Source of the DNA: RYN-230 sp963841695
GTDB taxonomy: Bacteria; Actinomycetota; Actinomycetes; Streptosporangiales; Streptosporangiaceae
Assembly (NCBI GenBank): GCA_963841695.1
Contig: CAWJDQ010000007.1
Location: 354,189-418,188, forward strand
Reading direction: 5' to 3'
DNA length: 64,000 bases
The translations under genes were made by a program, and so were the position numbers. Positions 8,655-16,643 of the stretch are shown here, in pieces. How positions within the stretch are numbered: the first letter of the stretch is position 1; the number at the start of each line of letters is the position of its first letter. Under the pieces are notes generated by a model, which was not told where the DNA came from, made no database searches, and saw only the letters and a program-made list of their open reading frames with translations.

Positions 8655-8832
8655 TCCGCATTGTCGCCAGCAGCCGGGAAATTTGTCAAGCACCGGGCGG
8701 CGGCGGGCTCCGTCCGCGTCGGGGCGGAGGCGGCCACCCGGAGTCCAGCCGGGTTACCCCAGGCAGGCGTCCCGCCCGCCGCGGGCGACCCGGCTGAAGG
8801 TTCCCGGCCCCGGACACTGGCGCACACGGCGG

Positions 8833-8846
8833 TGCAAATGATTGCA
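8833..8846. promoter_or_regulatory. LacI-type operator match 4
   Basis: TGCAAATGATTGCA has perfect TGCAA/TTGCA arms with a non-CG centre. It lies 34-47 bp upstream of the GTG start of the divergent alpha/beta hydrolase, where it would overlap the core promoter or the 5' end of the transcript. Confidence 0.55.
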
Positions 8847-8879
8847 TACAGTCCTCAGCGCCGACGCGAGGGGATTCCC

Positions 8880-9938
8880 GTGCCTGACGAACAGGTCAGA
8901 TCAGCCATCGCCAACTGGGGGCCGCGATTCACGTCGCAGGGCGTGGATCCTGGCGACTTCACCCGGGTGACCAGCGGGCTGGAGCACTGGGCTGACTGGC
9001 TGGACGCGTGGTGCGCGAACGGTGACCTGCACGCCAGCCTGGCCCGCGAGGCCGAAGCCCTCGGTGGGAGGCGCACGGCCGGGGAAGCCTGGGTCCGCGC
9101 CGCGCTCAGCTATCACTTCGCCAAGTTCGTCTGGATGCTGGATGAGACCAGGCACCGGGCCGCGGCCGACCAGGCGGTGGCCGCCATGGCCAGCGCGCAC
9201 CGGCTGCTGGATCCGGCCGCGGAGCGGCTGGAGATCGAGTTCGACGGCCTCACCATGTACGGCAACCTGCGGCGGCCCCCGGGCGCGGAGCGACCGCCGC
9301 TGGTCCTGCTCATCGCGGGACTGGACTCGACTAAGGAAGAGTTCTTCGCCGCGGAGAGCGTCTTCCTGGCGCGCGGCATGGCCACTTTCTCTCTCGACGG
9401 GCCGGGGCAGGGCGAGACGGGATACGCCAGCACCATCCGGCCCGACTTTGAGGCACCGGTCGCGGCAGCTCTCGATGTGCTGGGCCGGCGGCCGGACCTC
9501 GACAGCCGCCGGGTGGGCATGCTGGGGGTGAGCCTGGGCGGCTACTTTGCCGCCCGGGCCGCCGCCTTCGAGACCCGGATCCGGGCGCTGGTCATCTCCG
9601 GGGGGCCTTACGACTATGGGGCGCTCATCCGGGACCGGCCCGCGCACAGCGTCGCGACCTTTGCCCACAACAGCGGGACCAGCAGCCTGGAGGAGACGTA
9701 CGCCTTCGCCGAGAAGCTGAGCCTGGCCGGCGTGCTGCACCGGCTGACTCAGCCCATGATCGTGGTCTTCGGCAAGCTCGACCGGCTCGTCCCCTGGCCG
9801 CAGGCGGTCCAGGTCGCCGACGAGGCACCCGGCGCCAGCCTGTGGATGTTCGACGAGGGCAACCACGTGTGCATGAACATGACGTACCGGTGGCGTCCCC
9901 AGGCCGCCGACTGGCTGGCCGAGCGACTGGCCGAGTGA
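8880..9938 (+). CDS. Alpha/beta hydrolase, probable C-C bond or ester hydrolase
   Basis: 352 residues from the GTG at 8880, which has GAGGGG six to seven bases upstream; an ATG at 8838 is in frame but lies inside the operator. An alpha-helical N-terminal part (1-115) precedes the hydrolase fold. The nucleophile elbow GVSLGG has Ser218, the acid is Asp301 in FGKLDRLVPW and the histidine is His329 in DEGNHVC. The layout resembles the FrsA/DUF1100-like group that includes 2,6-dihydroxypseudooxynicotine hydrolase, a C-C hydrolase. The specific substrate is not known. The gene is divergent from the TPP operon and convergent with the aldo/keto reductase, six bases apart. Confidence 0.82.
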   Translation: MPDEQVRSAIANWGPRFTSQGVDPGDFTRVTSGLEHWADWLDAWCANGDLHASLAREAEALGGRRTAGEAWVRAALSYHFAKFVWMLDETRHRAAADQAVAAMASAHRLLDPAAERLEIEFDGLTMYGNLRRPPGAERPPLVLLIAGLDSTKEEFFAAESVFLARGMATFSLDGPGQGETGYASTIRPDFEAPVAAALDVLGRRPDLDSRRVGMLGVSLGGYFAARAAAFETRIRALVISGGPYDYGALIRDRPAHSVATFAHNSGTSSLEETYAFAEKLSLAGVLHRLTQPMIVVFGKLDRLVPWPQAVQVADEAPGASLWMFDEGNHVCMNMTYRWRPQAADWLAERLAE

Positions 9939-9944
9939 CCGGGC

Positions 9945-10925
9945 CTAGCGGTTGACCAGGCTCATGTCCGCGAAGCGGTCTCCGCTGGCCACGCCAGGCG
10001 GGAAGGCCTCGCTCAGCTCGCGCACCTCAGCGTCGGCTAGGTCCAGGTCCGCGGCCGCCATGTTCTGCTCAAGGTGACTGAGCTTGCCGGTGCCGGGGAT
10101 GGGAACGATGTCCCCGCCCTGGGCCATCAGCCACGCGATGGCCAGCTGCGCCGGGGTACAGCCGTGCGCGGCAGCGATGTCACGTAGCCGGTCCGCCACT
10201 GCCGCGTTAGCCCGCAGGTTGTCGCCCAGGAACCGCGGATGCTTCCGGCGGACGTCCTCCGGCGGGAGCTCGCCGGGGTCGGTGAAGCCGCCGGCCAGGA
10301 AGCCGCGGCCAATCGGGCTGTAGGCGACGAAGCCAATGCCCAGCTCGCGCACGGTCGGCAGGATCTCCCGCTCCACGTCGCGCGACCACAGGCTGTACTC
10401 GGTCTGCAGGGCGGTGATCGGATGGGTGGCATGCGCGCGCCGGATGGTGGCGGGCGCCGCCTCGGACAGGCCGAGGTGGCGCACCTTGCCCGCGGTGACC
10501 AGCTCGCCCATGGCGCCGACGGTCTCCTCGATCGGGACCTTGGGGTCCACCCGATGCAGGTAGTACAGGTCGATGTAGTCGACACCGAGCCGGGCCAGCG
10601 ATGCGTCGCAGGCCTGCGGCACGTAGGCGGGGTCGCCGTTCACCCCGAGAAACGATCCGTCGTCACGCCGGATGTTGCCGAACTTGGTGCCGATGACCAC
10701 CTGGTCGCGGCGCCCGGCGAGCGCCTTGCCGACCAGCCGCTCGTTGGTGAAGGGCCCGTAGGCATCAGCGGTGTCGAAGAACGTGCAGCCCAGTTCGAGT
10801 GCCCGGGCCAGCACCCGCAGCGATTCCGTCTCCTCCTTGCTGCCGTACATGCCGGCCATGGGCATGCAGCCCAGGCCGAGTGCGGACACTGCCAAGCGGG
10901 CCGAGCCGATGTATCGCGTCTGCAT
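9945..10925 (-). CDS. Aldo/keto reductase
   Basis: 326 residues from the ATG at 10925, preceded by GGAGGG; the open frame extends to 11012 but runs into the upstream gene. The catalytic tetrad is Asp51, Tyr56, Lys81 and His124 (FDTADAYG, GTKFG, YYLHR). The C-terminal part has IPGTGKLSHLEQN for the NADPH phosphate, as in the AKR13/YajO-like branch. It reduces an aldehyde or ketone with NADPH. It is 31 bp downstream of the hydroxyacid dehydrogenase and probably co-transcribed with it. Confidence 0.92.
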   Translation of the reverse strand: MQTRYIGSARLAVSALGLGCMPMAGMYGSKEETESLRVLARALELGCTFFDTADAYGPFTNERLVGKALAGRRDQVVIGTKFGNIRRDDGSFLGVNGDPAYVPQACDASLARLGVDYIDLYYLHRVDPKVPIEETVGAMGELVTAGKVRHLGLSEAAPATIRRAHATHPITALQTEYSLWSRDVEREILPTVRELGIGFVAYSPIGRGFLAGGFTDPGELPPEDVRRKHPRFLGDNLRANAAVADRLRDIAAAHGCTPAQLAIAWLMAQGGDIVPIPGTGKLSHLEQNMAAADLDLADAEVRELSEAFPPGVASGDRFADMSLVNR

Positions 10926-10956
10926 GGTGCCCTCCATGATGGCCAGATGGTGCTGG

Positions 10957-11913
10957 TCAGGTCCCCTCAGCGGCCGGATCTTCATAGCCGAGTCCGTCGT
11001 CCACCGGGTCACTCTCGGGCTTGAGGACCAGACCCGAATTAGCCGCCTGCAGTTCGAGCAGCACGGCGAAGTCCTCCCGCGTCCGTCCCCGGGCGACCGC
11101 CGACTGAACCTGCTCCCGCGCCGCAGCCGAGACAGGCATGGGTACCTCCAGCTCGCGCGCTGCGGCCATGCCGAGATCGAAATCCTTTTGCAGGAGCACG
11201 GGAGTGAAGGTCGGGGTGAAGTCCAGGTGCACCAGCGCAGGACTCTTATAGCGCGTGAACATCGAGCCCATGACGCTGTTGTTGATGAAGTCGAGGAAGC
11301 TGGCCCGCGGCATGCCCGCCTTCTCGGCCAGCACGGTGATTTCCGCCAGGTTCTGCGCGACTACGCCGAGGAGCAGGTTGTGGCAGATCTTCGCCAGCCG
11401 GGCGAGCTCCCCCTCCCCCACGTAGCTCACATGCCGTCCCAGCATCGCGATCAGGTGCTGCACCGCCTCGAAGGCATCGCGCGGCCCCGATACCACGACC
11501 GACAGCAAACCTGCCTGCCCGACCTTGCCGTTGCCGCTGACCGGGGCGGCCAGGAAGGCCGTGCCGCGGTCGCCGGCGGCCATCCGTACCCGGCTGGACG
11601 CCGCCGCGGAGACCGTGGAGCAGTCGATGAGGAACCGGGGGGCGCGCCCGGGGTCGGCGAGCAGCCGGGTCACGACGGACTCCAGCTCCGCTGACCCGGT
11701 CACCATGGTGAAGACCACGTCCCGGCCTGCGAGGTCGGACGGATCATCGGCGAGTTCTGCCCCGGCCCGGAGGATGGCCTCCGCCTTGCCCCGGGTCCGG
11801 TTCCACACCGCCAGGGGCACACCCGCCCGGGCCAGGCGCTCAGCCAGCGGCTTGCCCATCCGGCCGGTTCCTATCCAACCGACCGTCAAGCTGGCCGCCG
11901 CCGAGTCCGCCAT
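10957..11913 (-). CDS. NAD(P)-dependent beta-hydroxyacid dehydrogenase (3-hydroxyisobutyrate dehydrogenase family)
   Basis: 318 residues from the ATG at 11913, which has AAGGTGGGA at a good distance; the ORF start at 11982 would cover the operator. It begins VGWIGTGRMGKPLAERL, the Rossmann and substrate signature of the family. PVSGNGKVGQAG is the second family motif (normally PVSGG-xx-A-xx-G), and the catalytic Lys lies in LARLAKICHNLL. The C-terminal DFTPTFTPVLLQKDFDL is also diagnostic. It oxidises a 3-hydroxy acid to its semialdehyde, or reduces a tartronate-type semialdehyde. Its promoter holds operator match 5. Confidence 0.9.
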   Translation of the reverse strand: MADSAAASLTVGWIGTGRMGKPLAERLARAGVPLAVWNRTRGKAEAILRAGAELADDPSDLAGRDVVFTMVTGSAELESVVTRLLADPGRAPRFLIDCSTVSAAASSRVRMAAGDRGTAFLAAPVSGNGKVGQAGLLSVVVSGPRDAFEAVQHLIAMLGRHVSYVGEGELARLAKICHNLLLGVVAQNLAEITVLAEKAGMPRASFLDFINNSVMGSMFTRYKSPALVHLDFTPTFTPVLLQKDFDLGMAAARELEVPMPVSAAAREQVQSAVARGRTREDFAVLLELQAANSGLVLKPESDPVDDGLGYEDPAAEGT

Positions 11914-11962
11914 CGTTCCCACCTTGCCGCGAGCCACGCTGAGGATCTTGCTAACTACAAAC

Positions 11963-11976
11963 TGCAATCGATTGTG
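11963..11976. promoter_or_regulatory. LacI-type operator match 5
   Basis: TGCAATCGATTGTG matches TGCAANCGNTTGCA at 12 of 14 positions and holds the perfect palindrome CAATCGATTG also seen in match 1. It lies 50 bp upstream of the hydroxyacid dehydrogenase start, in an A/T-rich patch that is probably the promoter. Confidence 0.6.
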
Positions 11977-12061
11977 AATCAATCATAACAGAATGCCCCC
12001 TCGTGTCACCGCTACGGCGGCCGGGGATGAGAATTCAGATCGCGGAGGCCGGGGCAAACCG

Positions 12062-12128
12062 GCGTGTACCTGCCGCCACCCCAGCGTGTACCTGCCGCCA
12101 CCCCCAGCGTGTACCTGCCGCCACCCCA
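12062..12128. repeat. Three tandem 22-23 bp repeats
   Basis: Three nearly identical units, each starting GCGTGTACCTGCCGCC and ending in a C-run plus A, lie head to tail at 12062-12083, 12084-12106 and 12107-12128. The second unit has one extra C. They lie between divergent and unrelated genes and are not part of a coding frame that I can recognise. Confidence 0.85.
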
Positions 12129-12265
12129 GGTCCCAGCGCTCTGCGGGGAGCAGCGAGGGCAGATGACGGTAGCCACCGGGGCGGGATACCGCCGGCCAGC
12201 CCGCCGCCGCTGAAGCCCACCAATCTCATTAACCTCTCAAGCCCCGCGAGCCGCCGGGCAGTAAT

Positions 12266-12315
12266 CGTGATCATGGGATTGGTGTCGTCCCAGCCACACC
12301 AAAGCCATGATCACG
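12266..12315. terminator. Long stem-loop downstream of the histidine kinase gene
   Basis: CGTGATCATGG (12266-12276) pairs exactly with CCATGATCACG (12305-12315), and an inner TTGGTGT (12279-12285) pairs with ACACCAA (12296-12302), leaving a 2x2 internal loop and a 10-nt apical loop. It lies about 160 bp past the kinase stop on the minus strand. There is no U-tract, so it could be a terminator, an mRNA-end stabiliser or a protein site. Confidence 0.5.
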
Positions 12316-12471
12316 ACGGGGGCTGGGGGCTCCTGGGGCTCTTGGGGTCCCCGGGGCTCCCGGGGCTGGGGGGCATTGGGGGGGGCATCCCGGCTGGCGG
12401 GGCGTCACCGGCCGGCGGGTGGAGGCTCCTGGGGGGTCCCCCGGCTCGCGGGGGCCGGGCCGCTGGGCGGC
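12316..12471. other. Strand-biased G-tract region, G-quadruplex-prone
   Basis: The plus strand carries more than ten runs of four or more G in about 110 bp, starting with GGGGGCTGGGGGCTCCTGGGG. No gene is apparent. It forms the 3' untranslated side of the kinase operon, where the transcript would be C-rich and the template strand G-rich. Confidence 0.6.
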
Positions 12472-13728
12472 TCAGCCGGGGTGGGACTGGGCAGCGGGGA
12501 CGTAGGGGATGGTCAGCCGGACGGTGGTGCCGCGGCCGGGGGTGCTGATCAGCTCCAGGCGGCCGCCGAGCAGCTCGGCCCGCTCCCGCATGCCGGACAG
12601 CCCGAACCCGGTGGGCCCGCCCGGGGGGACCCCGCCCGGGGCCGGGAGGCCCGCGGCGGCCACCTCGAAGCCGGTGCCGTCGTCGGTGACCTCCAGCGTG
12701 ACCCGGTCCCGCTGCCGGTGCAGCCGGACCCGGACCGACTGGGCGCTGGCGTGCTTGGCCGCGTTCTGCAGCGCCTCCTGGGCGGTCCGGTAGACCGCGG
12801 TCTCCACGTGCTCGGCCATGCTGAGCGGAGCCGCCTCGACCCGCACGTCCAGGGTGGGGAACGAGTGGCCCAGGCTCTCCAGGCTGGCGGCCAGGCCCAG
12901 GTCGTCCAGGACCGGGGGGCGCAGCCCGGCGATCGCGGTCCGGGTCTCGTCCAGCGCGGCGGCGGCCAGTTCCTGGGCCCGGGCCACCTGCTCCGCCGCG
13001 ACCTCCGGTGAGCCCGGGATGGCGTCGGCCGCGGCCGACAGGTGGAAGAACAGGCTCACGATGCGCTGGCTGATGCCGTCGTGGATCTCCCCGGCCATCC
13101 GCCGCCGCTCGTGCTCCTGCCACTCCACCATCCGCTCGGCGAACCGCTCCAGCGCCTCCTCCCGCTCGGCCAGCCGGCGGTGCAGCCGGGCGTTCTCGAT
13201 CGCGCCGGCCACCAGGCCCGCCACCGAGCCGAGCAGCTCCACGTCGGCCGGGGTGAACTCCCGGCGCAGCCGGGTGTGCACGTTCAGCACGCCGACCAGG
13301 TGGCCCATGGGCGTGACCACCGGCACCGAGAGCATGGACGTGTACTCCTCGCCGCGCAGCGCCGGGATGTAGCGGTACCGGGGGTCGGCCGCCTTGTTGT
13401 CCACGATGACGGCGGGCTGGCCGTGGTCGGCCACCCAGCCGGCCACCCCCTCCCCCACGGCCAGCTCGATGGTGCCGACCATGGTGTCGAAGGGGGGCGT
13501 CGCCCCGCGCAGCTGGAGCTTGCGGCCCTCCTCGTCGAGCAGGTGCACGAAGCACACGTCGGTCTCGGTGGTCTCGGTGACGAGCTGGGCGACGCCCTGC
13601 AGGATCCGGTCCAGGTCCAGGCCGGCCGAGATGGTCTCGACCACCTTGGACAGGAGCTGGGCCTCCCGCTCGGCGTCGGCGACCCCCAGCCGGCCCGCGT
13701 CGCCGCCCTCACCCAGGCCCGGGATCAA
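12472..13728 (-). CDS. GAF-domain sensor histidine kinase, NarX/DegS-type
   Basis: 418 residues from a TTG at 13728 that overlaps the response-regulator stop (TTGA) and has AAGGGG seven bases upstream. A GAF domain spans about 30-185. It is followed by a HisKA_3 dimerisation helix with the phosphorylated His216 in RRRMAGEIHDGISQRI, then a HATPase_c domain with TDDGTGF and FGLSGMRERAELLGG. There is no membrane segment, so the sensor is cytosolic. The GAF domain resembles those that bind small molecules or sense redox. It is encoded directly after its regulator and forms a two-component pair with it. Confidence 0.92.
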   Translation of the reverse strand: MIPGLGEGGDAGRLGVADAEREAQLLSKVVETISAGLDLDRILQGVAQLVTETTETDVCFVHLLDEEGRKLQLRGATPPFDTMVGTIELAVGEGVAGWVADHGQPAVIVDNKAADPRYRYIPALRGEEYTSMLSVPVVTPMGHLVGVLNVHTRLRREFTPADVELLGSVAGLVAGAIENARLHRRLAEREEALERFAERMVEWQEHERRRMAGEIHDGISQRIVSLFFHLSAAADAIPGSPEVAAEQVARAQELAAAALDETRTAIAGLRPPVLDDLGLAASLESLGHSFPTLDVRVEAAPLSMAEHVETAVYRTAQEALQNAAKHASAQSVRVRLHRQRDRVTLEVTDDGTGFEVAAAGLPAPGGVPPGGPTGFGLSGMRERAELLGGRLELISTPGRGTTVRLTIPYVPAAQSHPG

Positions 13729-14435
13729 TGGAAGACCCCTTCGCGGAGCGCGACCGCGACCGCACCGGCCCGGTCGGACACGCCGAGCTTGCGGTAGATG
13801 CCCCGCGAGTGCGTCTTGACCGTCTCCTCGCTGACCACCAGCCGCATGGCAACAGCCCGGTTGGACAGGCCGGCGACCAGCAGGGACAGGACCTCGCTCT
13901 CCCGCTGGGTCAGGCCCAGGTGGGCGCCGGGCCAGAACTCGCCGCTGCGCAGCCGGGCCGCGGACAGCGCCACCCGGCCGGCCAGGCTGGGATCGATGAG
14001 CACTTCGCCGTCGAAGATCCGGCGCAGGTAGTCGACCAGCTCGCCGCCGCGGATCCGCTTGAGCAGGAAGCCCGCCGCGCCGACCCGGAGGGCCTGGTAG
14101 AGGTACTGCTCGTCGTCGTAGACGGTCAGGAACACGACCTTGCACCCGGGGGTGACACGGAGGATCTCGGCGCACAGATCCAGGCCGCTGGCCCCGCGCA
14201 GCCGGACGTCGAGCAGCACCGCGTCCGGCTTGAGCTCACTGACCAGGGGCACCACCCGGCCCGGGTCGCTGGACTCGCCGACGATCTCTACCTGGTCCTG
14301 GTACGGCGCCAGCATGGCCTTCAGGCCGTCCAGCACCATCTGGTGGTCATCCACGATCACCACGGTCATCGGCCCCGGATGATCCGGTGCCGGACCCTCC
14401 TCGGTCAGCTGGTCCATGCCCGGAAAGGTACCCAC
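13725..14435 (-). CDS. LuxR/NarL-family response regulator
   Basis: 236 residues from the ATG at 14435, with alternatives at 14417 and 14369. The receiver domain spans about 23-140 with Asp29/Asp30 and the phosphoacceptor Asp76 in LLDVRLRG, followed by Thr and Lys switch residues in FLTVYD and LLKR. The C-terminal GerE helix-turn-helix is LTQRESEVLSLLVAGLSN through SEETVKTHSRGIYRKLGV. It is translationally coupled to the kinase, which should phosphorylate it. Targets are unknown. Confidence 0.93.
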   Translation of the reverse strand: MGTFPGMDQLTEEGPAPDHPGPMTVVIVDDHQMVLDGLKAMLAPYQDQVEIVGESSDPGRVVPLVSELKPDAVLLDVRLRGASGLDLCAEILRVTPGCKVVFLTVYDDEQYLYQALRVGAAGFLLKRIRGGELVDYLRRIFDGEVLIDPSLAGRVALSAARLRSGEFWPGAHLGLTQRESEVLSLLVAGLSNRAVAMRLVVSEETVKTHSRGIYRKLGVSDRAGAVAVALREGVFH

Positions 14436-14442
14436 CTGAGGG

Positions 14443-15408
14443 TCACGTGCTCGCCTCGAGCAGGTGCCAGAGCAGCAGGAGCTGCGCGATGGCCAGCGGC
14501 TCGCTGCGTTTCCCCGGGGCGAACTCCCCTAGCTTGTCCGGCAGCGCCGCGTCGGTGCTGGCCGCCGAGGGGGCGAACGACAGCTGCTCCCAGATCGCCT
14601 TCTCGACGATCCGGCTGTCCTCCCGCGGCGCATACCCGTGCACGTGCAGGGCGTCCACCGGGCGGCCGTCGCTGTCCCTGATCAGCTTGAGGTGCACGGT
14701 CCGCCGGTCGTCGTCGGTCAGCACGTGGGCCAGCTCCGGGTGCTGGATGGTCGGCCGGAGCAGGATCTCCGCGGACAGCTGCGTCCCGTCGCGATCCGCG
14801 TGCCCGGCGACCGGGGCGAACCGGATGGAGATGTCGGCCTGCTGGCGCTGCGGCCGGATGAACGCGGCCGATTCGGGCTCGCGCCGGTCCAGCTCGGCGA
14901 GGACCTGCTCGCGGGTGTAGCCGCGCTCGGCGCAGTCCCGCTTGAGCTTCCACTCGCGCCGGATCTCCTCGGGCGGGTCCAGGTAGACGGTGATGTCGAA
15001 GCAGGCCCGGGACAGCCTGGTGTGCAGCGGCAGCAGGCCCTCGACGATCACGAACTCGCGGGGCTCGACCAGGACCGGCCGGACCAGCTCACCGGTGGCG
15101 TGGTCGTAGACCGGCTTGAGGATGGGCCGCCCCAGCGCGAGCAGCTGGAGATGCTGCTCCAGCACGTCCATGTAGTTGCACTCGGGGTTGAGCACCGTGA
15201 ACGGGACGTTGCGCCGCTCGGCCCGGTCGTAGCGGTGGTAGTCGTCCACGCACAGCGCGGTGGCCCGGTCCGCGCCCAGCGCCGCGGCAATGCCGCGGGT
15301 CAGCGTGGTCTTGCCCGCGGCGCTGTCGCCGGCGATGGCCAGCATGACGGGCCGGGGCGGCTGCGGCACCGACTCGCTGCGGCGCAGCCGCATGAGCTTG
15401 TCGGGCAT
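14443..15408 (-). CDS. Phosphoribulokinase-like kinase (PRK/uridine kinase family)
   Basis: 321 residues. The Walker A motif is GDSAAGKTTLTRG at about residues 28-39. VDDYHRYDRAERR, a YMDVLEQHLQLL segment, KPVYDHATGEL, IVEGLLPLH, VYLDPPEEIRREWKLKRDCAERGYT and RPQRQQADISIRF follow in the order of class II phosphoribulokinase of cyanobacteria and plants. The arginine and lysine residues that bind ribulose-5-phosphate in that family appear kept. It ends seven bases before the response-regulator start. No RuBisCO is visible in the window. It could make ribulose bisphosphate for another purpose or phosphorylate another sugar phosphate or nucleoside. Confidence 0.83.
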   Translation of the reverse strand: MPDKLMRLRRSESVPQPPRPVMLAIAGDSAAGKTTLTRGIAAALGADRATALCVDDYHRYDRAERRNVPFTVLNPECNYMDVLEQHLQLLALGRPILKPVYDHATGELVRPVLVEPREFVIVEGLLPLHTRLSRACFDITVYLDPPEEIRREWKLKRDCAERGYTREQVLAELDRREPESAAFIRPQRQQADISIRFAPVAGHADRDGTQLSAEILLRPTIQHPELAHVLTDDDRRTVHLKLIRDSDGRPVDALHVHGYAPREDSRIVEKAIWEQLSFAPSAASTDAALPDKLGEFAPGKRSEPLAIAQLLLLWHLLEAST

Positions 15409-15465
15409 CAGGCTGATCGCCTTCCCGTAGTCCGGACTGGACTTTCCACTCTAAGCAGGCCTGAT

Positions 15466-15499
15466 CCCCCGGCCTCCCCCCAAACGGGGAGGCCGGGGG
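15466..15499. other. Perfect 14-bp stem-loop between divergent genes
   Basis: CCCCCGGCCTCCCC (15466-15479) pairs with GGGGAGGCCGGGGG (15486-15499) across a 6-nt loop CCAAAC. It sits between the divergent kinase and aldolase genes, so it is not a conventional terminator for either. It may be a 5'-leader structure on one transcript. Confidence 0.55.
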
Positions 15500-15580
15500 G
15501 TAGCTCCAGCCCCTATTCCCCCACCCCGGCCCACCCCGGCGGGGGAAGCGCCCGGCCGGGCGCACGCGTACCGTCGGCGG

Positions 15581-16587
15581 ATGGACGCACTGGTCGCGCG
15601 GGCGTCGGCGCTGGTGGCACCCCCCAAGGGGATCCTCGCCACCGGGCCCGGCGGCGCAGCCCTGGCCGGCTGGCCGCCGCCGGGGTGCCGCCCACCGGGG
15701 ACAACCGCCGGGCCTTCCGCGAGCTGCTGGTCACCGCGCCCGGCCTGCGGGCCGGCATCAGCGGGGTGCTCCTCGACGCCGAGGCCATGCACCAGCGGTC
15801 CGCGGGCGGGCTGCCGCTGCCCGAGGCGGCCGCCGCGGCCGGCCTGATGACCGGGGTCAAGGCGGACGCGGCCGGCATCCGCTGCCCCCCGCCCGGTCCG
15901 AGACGGTCACCGAGGGCCTGGACGGGCTGCCGGGCCGGCTGGCGGCCTGGACCCGCCAGGGTGCGGTGTTCGCCTCGTGGCGGGCCGTGCTGCGGATCGG
16001 GCCGGGCACCCCGTCGCCGGTGGCGATCCGGGCCAACGCGCAGGCCCTGGGCCGGTACGCGGCCGCCTGCCAGCAGGCGGGCCTGGTCCCGGTGGTCGCG
16101 CCGCACCTGGACGGCACCGGCCCGCACACGGCGGCCCAGGCCGAGACCGTGATGTCGCTGGTGCTGCTGGCGGTGATGAGCGAACTGGACGCCTACGGCG
16201 TGGATCCGGCGGCGGTCGTGCTCAAGCCGACCATCACCGTGCCCGGCGCGGAACCCGGGACAGGGGGCAGCACTGCCGAGATCGCCGAGGCGACCCTGCG
16301 GACCCTGGGCGGGGTGCCGGTCACGCTGGCGGGCGTGGCCTTCGCGGCCGGCACCGAGCAGCCCGGCCGGGCCACCGGGATCCTGGCCGCGATGCAGTCC
16401 CTGCCGCACGTGTGGCCGCTGACGTTCGCGTTCGGCCGGGCCCTGACCGGGCCGGCGCTGGCGGCCTGGGGCGGCCAGGCCCAGCCGGTGGGCGGCGGGC
16501 CAGCGGGCCCTCGCGCACCGGGTCGCGATGAACGTGGCCGCCATGGAGGGCCGCTACGCCCCGGAACTGGATCTCGACGCCGCCTGA
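15581..16587 (+). pseudogene. Class I fructose-bisphosphate aldolase, frameshifted
   Basis: The aldolase can be followed through three frames: MDALVARASALVAPPKGILA, then AAGVPPTGDNRRAFRELL to LMTGVKAD, then from VFASWRAVLRIGPG through VLKPTI and LPHVWPLTFAFGRAL, and finally a short tail HRVAMNVAAMEGRYAPELDLDAA in another frame. Breaks fall near 15640, 15890 and 16495. The first break also removes the expected DESTG-like segment, so more than a single base is missing there. The Schiff-base lysine region VVLKPTI is present. It would cleave or condense fructose-1,6-bisphosphate. It is either decayed or affected by sequencing indels; the neighbouring phosphoribulokinase is intact. Confidence 0.8.
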
Positions 16588-16643
16588 CCGGGCCGGCCCT
16601 GGGTCAGCAGGCCGGTCGGACCGTTATGGAAAAAGAAACCTGC

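Noticed and set aside
6745..8661. Upstream start (8661) for the TPP enzyme
   Set aside because: It would place operator 3 inside the coding region and add 42 Arg/Gly-rich residues; the GTG at 8535 has a better ribosome site.
12062..12128. Tandem repeats considered as a CRISPR array
   Set aside because: There are no spacers; units are directly adjacent. The same applies to 23514-23582. No cas genes are present.
15409..15580. C-rich hairpin considered as a 6C-type RNA
   Set aside because: Only one stem-loop with a C-rich arm is visible; the two-loop arrangement of that RNA was not found.
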